From Streptomyces sp. RKAG293 (GTDB lineage: Bacteria > Actinomycetota > Actinomycetes > Streptomycetales > Streptomycetaceae): 64,000 bases of DNA. A model generated the notes under the pieces. The model made no database searches, had not been told where the DNA came from, and worked only from the letters and a program-made list of their open reading frames with translations. Both the position numbers and the translations under genes were made by a program. Positions 34,836-43,606 of this stretch are shown here, in pieces (positions within the stretch are counted from its first letter, which is position 1; the number at the start of each line of letters is the position of its first letter). The DNA is taken from assembly GCF_023701745.1 (NCBI RefSeq), contig NZ_JAJOZB010000001.1:7549001-7613000 (forward strand), written 5' to 3'.

Positions 34836-37213
34836 CGCCGGCCGTTCAGGTCGGCGCTCGTCGCACCCGCGGTGTGAACGGTATCCGTGCCGCCGACAGT
34901 GCGCCGGCGCCGGTAACGGTGGTAGGTGCGGGACGCGTCCGCAGCCGGCAGTGGGGCGACCGGCGTGCCGTCCGCCGCGGCGAGGTGGTTGCGGCGCAGC
35001 TCGGAGGTGTTGATCTCGATGCCCAGCGGGCACAGGCTGTCGAGCAGGTTCATGACGTAGCCGTACTGCTCGGGGTCGAGACGTTCGCCGTCCGGCAGCT
35101 CGACCCGGACTTCGTAGGGGTCGGCAAGGCCCCGCCGGGCGTATCCCAGGCAGACGACGAGGGTCAGGCCGTCCCGCTCGGCCCGGGCCCGCACCCGTCC
35201 GTTGCTGTCGTTGCTCAGCGTGAGCGGAGGAAGCCGCGGCGGATCGTCCGGTGCGGCAGGTGCGAGCGGTGCCGGCACCTCGGCCGTGTGCCAGCGGAAC
35301 TCCGCGGGCGGGGGGTTCCCCGGCTCTGCGGGGACGTCGGGCAGGGCGCAGACCGCCGCCAGCACCACCAACCGCCGGCCCGCATCGTCCCAGATGCCGC
35401 GCACCGCGTAGAAGCCGCTGTCGGTCATCGCCGTCATCCGCTCTGCGACGGCGTCCCGCAGCGCGGTCCCGCCGCCCGGGCCGCCGATATCGGCCGGAGC
35501 GAACGGGTACGCGACGACCTGGTCGAGGTCGGCCACCTCCAGGACGGCTCCGGCGAAAGCGGCACTGTCGTCCGCGAGCAGCTTGCCCTCGATCAGCGGG
35601 GCCAGCAGCGACGGCGGGGTGCTGCCGGTCTGACCGGCCACGGTCCGCAGGACGGCGTGCACGCCGTCGGCGACCAGCGCCTGCACGGTGCCGAGGTGGC
35701 GCTCCTCGAAGCGGCGCCCGGTGAGCTCGACCGCCTCGGCTGCCAGCACATGCAGGCCGCCGGCCGTGCCGCTGGCGACATAGCGCGCCTGGAAGGTCAC
35801 CGGGGAGCCGACGGTCACGCTCGGCGGGGCCTCGACGGCCAGTCCTGCGGTCGGCAGGGCGGAGAGATACATGGTGGTCGCGTCGAGCGGGTGCACGGTA
35901 CGCAGCCCGCACGGTTCGATCAGCCACCGTCCGAGCGGGTCGGCGTCGGACATCCGCGGATTCAGACTGCGGGCCAGGGCGGCGAGCTCCCCGCTCCCGC
36001 TCGCCAGCCCCGGGACGGCAGCGGCCAACGCGTCCAGCCGGGACTTCCCGAACCGGTCGAGGGTCACCCCGAGGCCCAGTTCGTGCAGCGGGTCGGGTTC
36101 CTCGACATGGGCTCGGTGCAGCGTCAGCGGGCCGCTGTCGCCGAGGGCGCGTACGAGCTGCACCAGCCGGGACAGGTCGGCGGCGAGTGTGGGGGCCAGG
36201 TATTGGGGCCGGCGTGCTCCGGCCGGGCGGGTGAGTCCGGCGCTCAGCACGACGAGGATCCGCCGCAGCTCCTCGAAGCGGCCCGACGGGAGCCCCAAGG
36301 GCACGGGCCCGTCCAGGTCGAGCAGATACCTGGCGCGCAGGACTCTGTGGAAGCGGTCGCGCAACGCCGGTCCGCCGGTGCCGCTGTCGACCAGACACGT
36401 GGACAGCGACAGGGTGTTCTGCTCCTCGACCAGCCGGAAGCGAGCGGTCACGCCGACGAGGGACGGCAGGCCCTTGTTGGGTGCGGTGTCCTCGCCGGGT
36501 CCGTTCAGCGCGTCGGTGAGGCCGCCCCTGGTGGGCAGCCGCCACGAGGTGAACATCGCCAGCCTGCTGCGGTAGAACGCGTCGTCCTCCGACGGCCGCC
36601 GTGGCACGGCGAGGTCCCTGCCCAAGGCGTCGAGGGCTCCGCCGAAGGCGAGGTCGACGTGCCGGCAGGCGGCGATCTCGCGGGCCTGGCGGATCATCCG
36701 CTGCTTCTCCATCGTGGACAGGTAGGCGAGACGGGCGAGCAGCCCATCCAGCAGGACGCCCTCCACGAGCGCTGCGGCGTCGTCCTCGCCCAGCGCGGGG
36801 CCGAGCGCGGTGCCGGCCGGGATGTCCGTGTGGCATTCCGGGGCTGCCACGACGTGTACGTCGACCGCGACCGTCAGGTCGCCGGCGGCCCCTGCTCCGT
36901 TCGCACCGGACGGCGGCAGGCAGCCGGGCAGCAGGGTGCCGGCCCCTGAGAACGGGGCGAACACCACCGTCCATGCGACCTCCCCCGTTCGGTCCGGGGG
37001 TGGGCGGACGACCACGGCACGGTCGGCCAGGGGGACCCGCAGCCGCAGCAGCAGCACCGGTTCGCGGCACGGCCCGGCCACGGTGAAGGCGCCCGCTGCC
37101 AGCGGCAGGGTCCGCATGCGCGCCGCGGCGGCGTAGACGGGCGGCAGGGCGGCGAGGGCCGCTTCGAGGCCCGAAGCGGTCAGCGGCGCGGGCTCCGTGC
37201 CGAGGGCGGTCAT
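34832..37213 (-). CDS. Large baseplate-associated protein
   Basis: A 793-residue protein in the position of the Afp12-like baseplate wedge component of contractile injection systems, directly after the gpJ-like gene. Residues about 195-240 (ALDALGRDLAVPRRPSEDDA, then FYRSRLAMFTSW) resemble the segment found in baseplate proteins of the gpI/gpJ type. The rest is a series of beta-rich and helical regions without further motifs. It is larger than most phage wedge proteins but normal for injection systems. There is a 10-base gap to the gpJ-like gene, and it is coupled to the small tip-like gene. Confidence 0.72.
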   Translation of the reverse strand: MTALGTEPAPLTASGLEAALAALPPVYAAAARMRTLPLAAGAFTVAGPCREPVLLLRLRVPLADRAVVVRPPPDRTGEVAWTVVFAPFSGAGTLLPGCLPPSGANGAGAAGDLTVAVDVHVVAAPECHTDIPAGTALGPALGEDDAAALVEGVLLDGLLARLAYLSTMEKQRMIRQAREIAACRHVDLAFGGALDALGRDLAVPRRPSEDDAFYRSRLAMFTSWRLPTRGGLTDALNGPGEDTAPNKGLPSLVGVTARFRLVEEQNTLSLSTCLVDSGTGGPALRDRFHRVLRARYLLDLDGPVPLGLPSGRFEELRRILVVLSAGLTRPAGARRPQYLAPTLAADLSRLVQLVRALGDSGPLTLHRAHVEEPDPLHELGLGVTLDRFGKSRLDALAAAVPGLASGSGELAALARSLNPRMSDADPLGRWLIEPCGLRTVHPLDATTMYLSALPTAGLAVEAPPSVTVGSPVTFQARYVASGTAGGLHVLAAEAVELTGRRFEERHLGTVQALVADGVHAVLRTVAGQTGSTPPSLLAPLIEGKLLADDSAAFAGAVLEVADLDQVVAYPFAPADIGGPGGGTALRDAVAERMTAMTDSGFYAVRGIWDDAGRRLVVLAAVCALPDVPAEPGNPPPAEFRWHTAEVPAPLAPAAPDDPPRLPPLTLSNDSNGRVRARAERDGLTLVVCLGYARRGLADPYEVRVELPDGERLDPEQYGYVMNLLDSLCPLGIEINTSELRRNHLAAADGTPVAPLPAADASRTYHRYRRRRTVGGTDTVHTAGATSADLNGRR

Positions 37214-37223
37214 GGGCGTGTCC

Positions 37224-38669
37224 TCATCCGATGGTGATCTCGATGTCGGCCAGCGAGTCGACGAGCAGGGCGATCTCGGCGGGTCCCACCGCCGCGTCCT
37301 CCTCGGCGCCGTACTCGTGGGGACCGGACTCCGTGCCGTCCCCAGGACCGGTCAGCGACACGGCCGGCAGCGGCGGCGGGTACCGGCGCAGCCGCAGCGC
37401 ACGGGCGTCGGTGACGCCCTGCTCCTCCATGACCGCCCACAGCACCTCGCTGTACCTGACGGGTTCGCCGACCGCGAGGGTCTGCAGGCGCCTGCGCACC
37501 CGGTCCAGAATGCGCGCCTTGAGGGCCACGGCCTCCGGTGCGGCGTTCATCGCGGCCGGGTCGCCGACCGGGACCGGCAGGCCGTCCACACTGATCCGGC
37601 AGCGGAAGCCGATCCCCACCTGTCCGACCTTCTCGATGTGGGGCGAGATGCCGATCGGACGCACCTGCTCGACCGCTGCCGCCACCTGCTCCCGGAGCTG
37701 GCCGGGCCCTTCCCAGAACGCGCCCTCCTCGGGGGCGACGAGCACGGTGAAGAAGTACGGGTCGCCCAGGCTGCGCTCCTGCGAGAACAGCCGCTCCAGG
37801 AAGGAGAAGCTGCCGAACACCGCCTGGTTGATGTCCAGACCGCCGTACGGGTCCTTGATCAGGACCTGCCGCACACCGGGCACGAGGGACACCGCGATCC
37901 GCACGGCATCGGGCGTCCACAGGCTGCGCGGGTAGGCGAGCAGCAGGTCGCGGTAACGGGCGTCGCTCCAGAAGAGCTCACCGCCGGTGGTCGGGAAGCG
38001 GTGGTCGATCCCCAGGACGTCGTGTCCTGCCGCCGCGGCGAGCTCGGCCGCCAGGGCGGCTGCCGGATCGAGGGGGTTGAAGCGGTCGAGCTTGCCGGGG
38101 AAGGTGTCGCCGGTCGCGTCCGGTACCTGCGGATCGATGTTGAGACCGGGACCCGGCTCGAAGGCCGTGACCGCGACATCGGCCTGCTTGGCGGTGCCGG
38201 TCAGCGTCACGTCCTCGCTCGTGAAGTAGTCGTGGCCGCCGGGACTGAGCAGCCGGGTGCCCCGCGGGAGCGACACCTCGGTGGTCCCGGCGGGCAGCGG
38301 CACCGAGACGCTGAAGGCGACCCGGCCGGTGGCGCGCAAGTGCGGTCTCGGTACGCCGATCTCGGCGCCCAGCCGGGACAGGGCGTCACCGACCGCGGTA
38401 CTCAGCCGGCTGTCGTCGTAGGCCAGCCCCAGGTGCACCCAGGCCCGCGCCTCTTCCAGGGCGATGATTTCCAGCACCTTGCGCAGGGCGCTGCCGGCCG
38501 TCAGGTCGACGTCCGTGCCGAACAGGACGCGGGCGGCGGCCTGCTTCTCTTCGAGCAGCCGGGCCAGCGGTTTGGGCACGAAGCCCTCCGCGGTGATCCC
38601 GAAGGGCTTGCCCGAGCCGCTGGTCCTGGCCAGCTCCTCGAGACCGGCGGTCCCGTCCAGGTCAGTCAT
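37224..38669 (-). CDS. Baseplate J-like protein (gp47/Afp11 family)
   Basis: A 481-residue wedge protein. The N-terminal part (GSALRKVLEIIALEEARAWV, then GDALSRLGAEIGVPRP) and the middle (VSLVPGVRQVLIKDPYGGLD) match the baseplate J pattern, in which helices are followed by repeated alpha/beta domains. It would join the gp25-like protein and the larger wedge protein to form the ring that holds the sheath before firing. The start at 38669 overlaps the gp25-like gene by 8 bases. Confidence 0.87.
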   Translation of the reverse strand: MTDLDGTAGLEELARTSGSGKPFGITAEGFVPKPLARLLEEKQAAARVLFGTDVDLTAGSALRKVLEIIALEEARAWVHLGLAYDDSRLSTAVGDALSRLGAEIGVPRPHLRATGRVAFSVSVPLPAGTTEVSLPRGTRLLSPGGHDYFTSEDVTLTGTAKQADVAVTAFEPGPGLNIDPQVPDATGDTFPGKLDRFNPLDPAAALAAELAAAAGHDVLGIDHRFPTTGGELFWSDARYRDLLLAYPRSLWTPDAVRIAVSLVPGVRQVLIKDPYGGLDINQAVFGSFSFLERLFSQERSLGDPYFFTVLVAPEEGAFWEGPGQLREQVAAAVEQVRPIGISPHIEKVGQVGIGFRCRISVDGLPVPVGDPAAMNAAPEAVALKARILDRVRRRLQTLAVGEPVRYSEVLWAVMEEQGVTDARALRLRRYPPPLPAVSLTGPGDGTESGPHEYGAEEDAAVGPAEIALLVDSLADIEITIG

Positions 38670-39150
38670 CAGCCACCACCTCTCCGATCGTCGTGTCCAG
38701 GACGCTGCCGAGTACCGTCCGCACGCTGGCGTCCACCTGCCAGCGGCGGCTGCCTGGGGCGGTCTCGGTCAGGGTGAGATCCACGACGTCGGCCACGCGG
38801 CTGTCGGCCGTCACCGTGCGCAGTACGGACAGGCGGAGCATCTCCTGCACCATCGGCGGCGTCAGGTCCTGGGTGAGAACGCTCAGTCCGTCGAAGCCGA
38901 AGCCGACGTTGAACGGGTCGGAGCCGGGAGCGGTCAGCAGGGCGACCGCGAGATTCTGCGCCAGGTTGTCGGCGCCGGACACCAGGGCCAGATCACGGCC
39001 GGCACCGTTGTCCACGAACGTCAGGTCGTGGCCGATGCTGTCGGGACCGGTGGGTTGGAGGGCGAGGCCGTAGCCCAGGACGGTCCGCTCCGGCGGGACG
39101 GCATGCGGAGCGGAGGCCGGGGCGGGAGCAGGGGTGGGGTTCTGCGGCAT
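38662..39150 (-). CDS. gp25-like baseplate wedge protein
   Basis: A 162-residue protein of the gp25/GpW family. After a Pro/Ala-rich start come GADNLAQNLAVALLTAPGSD, where phage gp25 has its helix and 'PGs' turn, and FGFDGLSVL, then helices and strands ending GSVLDTTIGEV. In contractile systems this protein seeds sheath polymerisation on the baseplate. Its start shares one base with the stop of the spike gene (TGATG). Confidence 0.82.
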   Translation of the reverse strand: MPQNPTPAPAPASAPHAVPPERTVLGYGLALQPTGPDSIGHDLTFVDNGAGRDLALVSGADNLAQNLAVALLTAPGSDPFNVGFGFDGLSVLTQDLTPPMVQEMLRLSVLRTVTADSRVADVVDLTLTETAPGSRRWQVDASVRTVLGSVLDTTIGEVVADD

Positions 39151-41147
39151 CAGGGCACCTCCACCGTGGTGTTCGATTGGAGAGTGATCTTGTCGCCCTT
39201 CAGGAGGAGGTTCCCGGGGGTCGAGATCTCGATGTCGCCGCCCGAACCGATGGTGATCCTCGCGGCGGTGGCGTCGGAGCCGGAGGCGATCTCGATGGTG
39301 CCGGACGCGTCGATGCCGATCCGCGCGCCGGCCTTGGCGTGCTCGATGACGACCCGGTCGTCCGCGGCATCCTGCGGACGCGTGCCGACCGGCGTCATCA
39401 GATCGGCGCCCACGCTGATCCGCAGGCCGCGCACCTCGATCACCCGACCGCCGTCACCGCTGATGAGGTCGTGGCTCGCGGGTCCGCTCGGGGGCCCGGC
39501 GGCCCCAGCCCCAGCCCCCGCCCCGGCGAGATTCGCCGGCAGGCACAGCCACCAGTCGCCGACGTGCGATTCCGGCGCCTGGCCGTCCTCCCACAGACAT
39601 CCCGCGACGACGGCGTTCTGCTGTTCCTCGCGGTAGTGCAGGCTGACCACCCGCATGCCGGGGTAGTGCGGCACCACGAGCCCCGTCCCCCCGAAGGCGA
39701 ACGGGGTGAGGTAGGGCTTGCCGATCAGCCGGGTCGGGTCCGCCGCCGCGCCCGCGGTGGTGGGCACGTTCGGTGACGGTGCGTCGGCGAGGCCCTCGTC
39801 GACGCACAGGGTCTGGGCGGCGGTCCCGTGCCCGTCCGCCGAGGCGGGGGTGACGTCCTGACGGCGTACCAGCCCGACCTCGTGGGTGCGCCGTTCCAGG
39901 GCGGTCCGCCGGTGCTGCTCGGCCAGGGCCGCCGCGAGCCGGGTCGCCTCGTCGGTACTGCCCGACTCCGGCGCGGCGGTGGTCCGGTCGTCCTCGGCCG
40001 GGAGCGCCACGGTGAGCCGGGTGACGAAGCCCTCGGCGGGTCCGAGCTGGTGGCGGACGCCGACGACCCCGTAGTCGGTGAGCGCCGTGTCCATGCCGGC
40101 GCGGAACACCGCGGCGACGCCTGCCGCCAGGTCGCCCGCGGGGCCGATCGCCGAACCGCTCACCGTGCCGGCGGCGCCGGCCGACGCCGGATCGGGCAGC
40201 GCCGCGCTCACCTTGTCACCGACGGCGATGTCGGGACGGCCCAGCAGGGTGAGGTCGAAGCGCCGCACCTTCGGAGCGGCGAACGGAGCCTCGGGCAGCG
40301 CGGCACCGGGACCCGTCTCGGCCACCGGCCGGCCGTCGACCAGCCCGGTGGCCGGGCTCAGCTCCCAGCTGCCCCCCTTGAGCACCGGTGCCTTCCAACG
40401 CCCCACGTGCAGCACCCCGGCGCGCAGGAACATGGGGACCACGAACCGGCGGTCGTCGCCGTGCGCCAGCTGCGCGACCTTCTGCAGCGCCGTCACGACC
40501 GAGCGGTCGGCGCTGGTGTCCAGCTTCCCGTCGATCGCGGTGGCGGTGCCCTCCTGAACCACGGTCACCGCGACCGCCGTGTCCTGGCACAGCTGCCGGG
40601 CGTAGTCGAAGGCCGTGCTGCCCGCCGGGACGGCGGCGTCGCGCGGTGCCTGGCGCTGCATCCGGAAGAAGGCGGCGTCGATGCCCTGCAGCCGTGTGCG
40701 GTAGCGGAACTCGCCGTGGCTGCGCTCCACCGACAGCAGCCGCCCGGCCAGTACCTCGTGCAGGCCGTCGTCGTCCCGGCCGCCGATGCCGAACGGCGCG
40801 ACGGCGCCCGCCAAGGCCGCTCCGAAGCCCTTGCCCAGGTCCTGCCAGCCGAGCCGGACCACCACATGCACATGCGACTCCGCGGCGATCGCGGCGTAGA
40901 CCTTGTCGAGCAGGCCGTCCAGGGTGATGTCGAAGGTCGCGGCGCGCAGTTGGTCGTCGGCGTCGACCTTGATCTCCGCGTCGCAGTCGGCGTGGGACAC
41001 CAGCACCGGGTCGGCGTCCGGGTCGGGGAGCCCGTGACCGTCGTCCTTGCGGAACTCCAGCGCCCAGCCGGCGAGGAAGCCGACGACGGGTGCGCCGTTC
41101 GAGGCGGCGCTCACGGCGCCCGAGGTCACGCTAGACAAGGAGGTCAT
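39150..41147 (-). CDS. VgrG/gpD-gpV-type spike protein
   Basis: A 665-residue spike. Residues about 20-370 resemble the phage late-control gpD domain (VDADDQLRAATFDITLDGLL, GRLLSVERSHGEFRYRTRLQ). Residues about 430-545 hold an OB-fold gp5-like region (YPGMRVVSLHYREEQQNAVV), and the C-terminus (about 575-665) is a beta-helix-type needle (GTIEIASGSD, GGDIEISTPG, KITLQSNTTVEV). The spike punctures the target envelope and can carry cargo. AAAGGGA precedes the ATG at 41147, and the gene overlaps the upstream gene by 17 bases. Confidence 0.88.
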   Translation of the reverse strand: MTSLSSVTSGAVSAASNGAPVVGFLAGWALEFRKDDGHGLPDPDADPVLVSHADCDAEIKVDADDQLRAATFDITLDGLLDKVYAAIAAESHVHVVVRLGWQDLGKGFGAALAGAVAPFGIGGRDDDGLHEVLAGRLLSVERSHGEFRYRTRLQGIDAAFFRMQRQAPRDAAVPAGSTAFDYARQLCQDTAVAVTVVQEGTATAIDGKLDTSADRSVVTALQKVAQLAHGDDRRFVVPMFLRAGVLHVGRWKAPVLKGGSWELSPATGLVDGRPVAETGPGAALPEAPFAAPKVRRFDLTLLGRPDIAVGDKVSAALPDPASAGAAGTVSGSAIGPAGDLAAGVAAVFRAGMDTALTDYGVVGVRHQLGPAEGFVTRLTVALPAEDDRTTAAPESGSTDEATRLAAALAEQHRRTALERRTHEVGLVRRQDVTPASADGHGTAAQTLCVDEGLADAPSPNVPTTAGAAADPTRLIGKPYLTPFAFGGTGLVVPHYPGMRVVSLHYREEQQNAVVAGCLWEDGQAPESHVGDWWLCLPANLAGAGAGAGAAGPPSGPASHDLISGDGGRVIEVRGLRISVGADLMTPVGTRPQDAADDRVVIEHAKAGARIGIDASGTIEIASGSDATAARITIGSGGDIEISTPGNLLLKGDKITLQSNTTVEVP

Positions 41148-41673
41148 AGGGATTCCCTTTCGGCGGCGCCGGGTGCAGATGGCGAAGACCGCCGGCGCTG
41201 CTGTCGCGGATGCCGGCCACGATCCGGGCGCCGACGTCGGCAGGCCCGATCAGCGAACCGGCGGCGAGCCTCAGTTCGGCGACCAGCACCTCGACCCGGA
41301 GCCCTGAACTCTCCGTGCTGCCGAACGGCATCGGGCGGCCGACGATGACCGGGGCCGAACCGATCAGCCGCCCGGAGTCGGCCACGATCAGGTACGGCCG
41401 CACCGCGGCGGTGTCGAGCGCGCCGGGTGGGCCGGCGGTGAAGCCCGCCCGCGGATCGGCGCCCACGGACGTGGCGCGCGGCGCGCTGTCCGCGGCCCCG
41501 TCCACCAGGACCTGGGTGCGGGCGGTGTACAGCAGACCGACGAGGTCGGCCGTCATCGCGACGAGGATCACGGTGAGCGCCCGGCCCGCCACCTGCACCT
41601 GGAGCCGCTGCGGCACCCCGCGGGCCGGGGCGAACGGCAGCGGCTGGTAAGCGGCGGGGAGCACGGCGGTCAC
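41131..41673 (-). CDS. Injection-operon protein, probable hub/baseplate adaptor
   Basis: A 180-residue beta-rich protein without export signals (LQVQVAGRALTVILVAMTAD at the N-terminal side, LRVEVLVAELRLAAG near the C-terminus). It lies between the tube-initiator-like gene and the spike gene, where contractile systems encode the LysM-type or gp53-like adaptor that joins tube and spike. No LysM motif is seen. The start is GTG 41673, overlapping the stop of the upstream gene (GTGA). The role is inferred from gene order. Confidence 0.6.
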   Translation of the reverse strand: MTAVLPAAYQPLPFAPARGVPQRLQVQVAGRALTVILVAMTADLVGLLYTARTQVLVDGAADSAPRATSVGADPRAGFTAGPPGALDTAAVRPYLIVADSGRLIGSAPVIVGRPMPFGSTESSGLRVEVLVAELRLAAGSLIGPADVGARIVAGIRDSSAGGLRHLHPAPPKGNPYDLLV

Positions 41674-42161
41674 AGGAACTCCGTACAGGTCATGGCCGCC
41701 ATGGCGGCCGTGTCGACCAGCAGATCGAGTGGGCCGGGGCGCGGCACGTGCTGGAGCGAGAGCGAGACCTCCACGGTGTCGATGCGCTGCGCGGATGCGG
41801 TGAAGGACAACTCGGTGACCTGCATGTTCATCTTCACCACCATGCGGGTGACGAGGATGAGGCCGGACAGCCTGCCACCGGAGTACGAACCGAGCGCCCC
41901 GCCGCGCTTGGAGAAGTTCGCCAACAGCTCCAGGCCCTGCTTCCAGGCGAACCGCTGGGGCCCGATGAGCAGCGCCGAGAGAGAGACGTTCTCGGTGGCG
42001 TTGCCGACCGCGGCGCGGAACGCCTGGGTGCCGATCGGCGGCAGTGTGTACCGCTCGGACAGCGTCAGCCGGGACACCGCGAACAGCGGGACGGGCAGCA
42101 GCCCGTCGGTGAGGATGGCGGAGGGCAGCCGCTGGAACTCGTCCAGTACCGACCCGGCCAT
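41670..42161 (-). CDS. Tube-initiator-like protein of the injection operon
   Basis: A 163-residue protein with a beta-rich core (LFAVSRLTLSERYTLPPIGT, LSLSALLIGPQRFAWKQGLE-like segments, VTELSFTASAQRIDTVEVSL). The size and strand pattern fit the tube-like baseplate proteins (Afp5/Afp7 type) that cap the spike and start inner-tube assembly. The ATG at 42161 shares one base with the stop of the preceding toxin-like gene (TGATG); a GTG three bases earlier is possible. Identity rests on gene order and fold impression. Confidence 0.6.
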   Translation of the reverse strand: MAGSVLDEFQRLPSAILTDGLLPVPLFAVSRLTLSERYTLPPIGTQAFRAAVGNATENVSLSALLIGPQRFAWKQGLELLANFSKRGGALGSYSGGRLSGLILVTRMVVKMNMQVTELSFTASAQRIDTVEVSLSLQHVPRPGPLDLLVDTAAMAAMTCTEFL

Positions 42162-43606
42162 CACTCACCCACCACGAGGAAGGTCGCGGACACACCCGGC
42201 ACCTCGGGCCGGACCTGCGTGATCCAGATCAGCTCGTACACCCGGGCGAGGTCCCGGGAGTTGACGACCCACTCCACCCCACGCAGACCGTTCTCCCGGG
42301 CGAACTCCAGCTGGCGGGTCAGCTCGACGGTGAGTTCGATGCCGATCCGCTCCTCGAAGACGATGATCTGCTCGCGCAGGGTCACGGGTTCCGACGTGCG
42401 CATCGCGGTGATCAGATCCGGCGTGGTGAGCTCCTCCCAGGGCCGGTGGCGCAGCGGCAGCCCGCCCTGCACCTCGTCGGACACCTTCCGGGGATTCTTC
42501 CGGGGCTTCGCCGCACCCCGGCCCTTCCCGGGCCGTACCGCCCGCAGGTCACCGGGGTCCGGTTCCACCTTCGGAGCCGCCACCCGGCCCCGGATGCTCC
42601 CCGCCTCCGTCACCGGCACATTGGTGTGCTTGGCATCGCGCACCCGGCCCGCCACCAGGCCGTCGACACCGATGGTGGTGAATCCGCGGACCGGCTTCCG
42701 CAAGTGCCCGGTCCACTCGTACGACGCCCCGGTCACCGTCTCCTGGAAGATGCCGGCATCGACGTGGGGGCCGGTCGACGGCACCCTGGCGTTGGGTGTC
42801 AGCCGGCCATGGGCGACCAGGACCGCGATGACCATCCTGTTGCGCTCCGCCGGGTTGTCGGCACCGGCCAGGAGCAGGCGTACGGCGTCGGCGATGCCGT
42901 CGCCCTCCCTGCCTCCGTACAGGCCGACCAGGTGCTCGGCCGCCCGGTTCACCCGCTCCGACTGGGTCCCGGCGAGCTCGTGGGCGCTGAGCGGCTCCTC
43001 CCGCCACGGAGCCCCGGGGTGCCGCGGCGCCACGGGCAGCGGCCGGGCCTCGTCGAGCGCGGTGAACAACTCCTCGACCGCGGCGGCGACCTGGGGGCGC
43101 GTTCCGGACCGGAGCCGCGGCGGCCCCGCCGGCGCCGTCCCGCGGTCGGCCACCGGAGCGGCCGACCGGGTCAGCCCCAGTTCGGCCTCCATCTGGTTGC
43201 GCAGCGAAGTCTGCATGGAGTGCCCGTCACTGTCGATGATCTCCCGCACGTTCTCCTCGAACCGCTTCAGCCCGCTCAACTGCCGCTCCAGCGTGCGCAG
43301 ATCGGCCAGCCGCTGTTCCGCGGACCGGAGCGCGCCACCGCTGCTCAGTGCCTCCCGGTCGTCGAGGAGCCTGTTCACCGCCTCTTCGAGGAGCGTGCAG
43401 CCCGCCACCAACCGCTGGTCGTGGACCTCGAGCACGCGCATCAACGCCCGTTCGACCAGTGCCGCCGAGATCCTCGTGGCCTCCTCGGGCCCGTACATCA
43501 GTCCCAGGGCGCGGGTGACCCTTCGCATGTCCGGACGGTCCTGGCCCCACACGCGCAGTTCGCCGAGCCAGCGCCCCGCCGGCGGCCGGGTGTTCTGGAT
43601 TCTCAC
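42161..43606 (-). CDS. Injection-operon protein with REase-fold toxin-like C-terminus
   Basis: A 481-residue protein. The N-terminal half is helical with coiled-coil character (LRSAEQRLADLRTLERQLSG, RFEENVREIIDSD). The C-terminal 190 residues look like a restriction-endonuclease-fold toxin: TTIGVDGLVAGRVRDAKHTN holds the D...D-A-K core (about D313, D324, K326), a helical QLEFARENGLR segment follows, and RGVEWVVNSRD is the strand-helix ending typical of Tox-REase proteins. It would cut nucleic acid if active. No separate immunity gene is evident. It is coupled by 4 bases to the 1078-residue gene upstream and by 1 base to the tube-initiator gene downstream. The toxin call is pattern-based. Confidence 0.7.
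   Translation of the reverse strand: MRIQNTRPPAGRWLGELRVWGQDRPDMRRVTRALGLMYGPEEATRISAALVERALMRVLEVHDQRLVAGCTLLEEAVNRLLDDREALSSGGALRSAEQRLADLRTLERQLSGLKRFEENVREIIDSDGHSMQTSLRNQMEAELGLTRSAAPVADRGTAPAGPPRLRSGTRPQVAAAVEELFTALDEARPLPVAPRHPGAPWREEPLSAHELAGTQSERVNRAAEHLVGLYGGREGDGIADAVRLLLAGADNPAERNRMVIAVLVAHGRLTPNARVPSTGPHVDAGIFQETVTGASYEWTGHLRKPVRGFTTIGVDGLVAGRVRDAKHTNVPVTEAGSIRGRVAAPKVEPDPGDLRAVRPGKGRGAAKPRKNPRKVSDEVQGGLPLRHRPWEELTTPDLITAMRTSEPVTLREQIIVFEERIGIELTVELTRQLEFARENGLRGVEWVVNSRDLARVYELIWITQVRPEVPGVSATFLVVGE

Noticed and set aside
39828-41348. 506-residue plus-strand frame over the spike gene
   Set aside because: The minus frame encodes a clear gpD/gpV spike with beta-helix end; the plus frame is a shadow.
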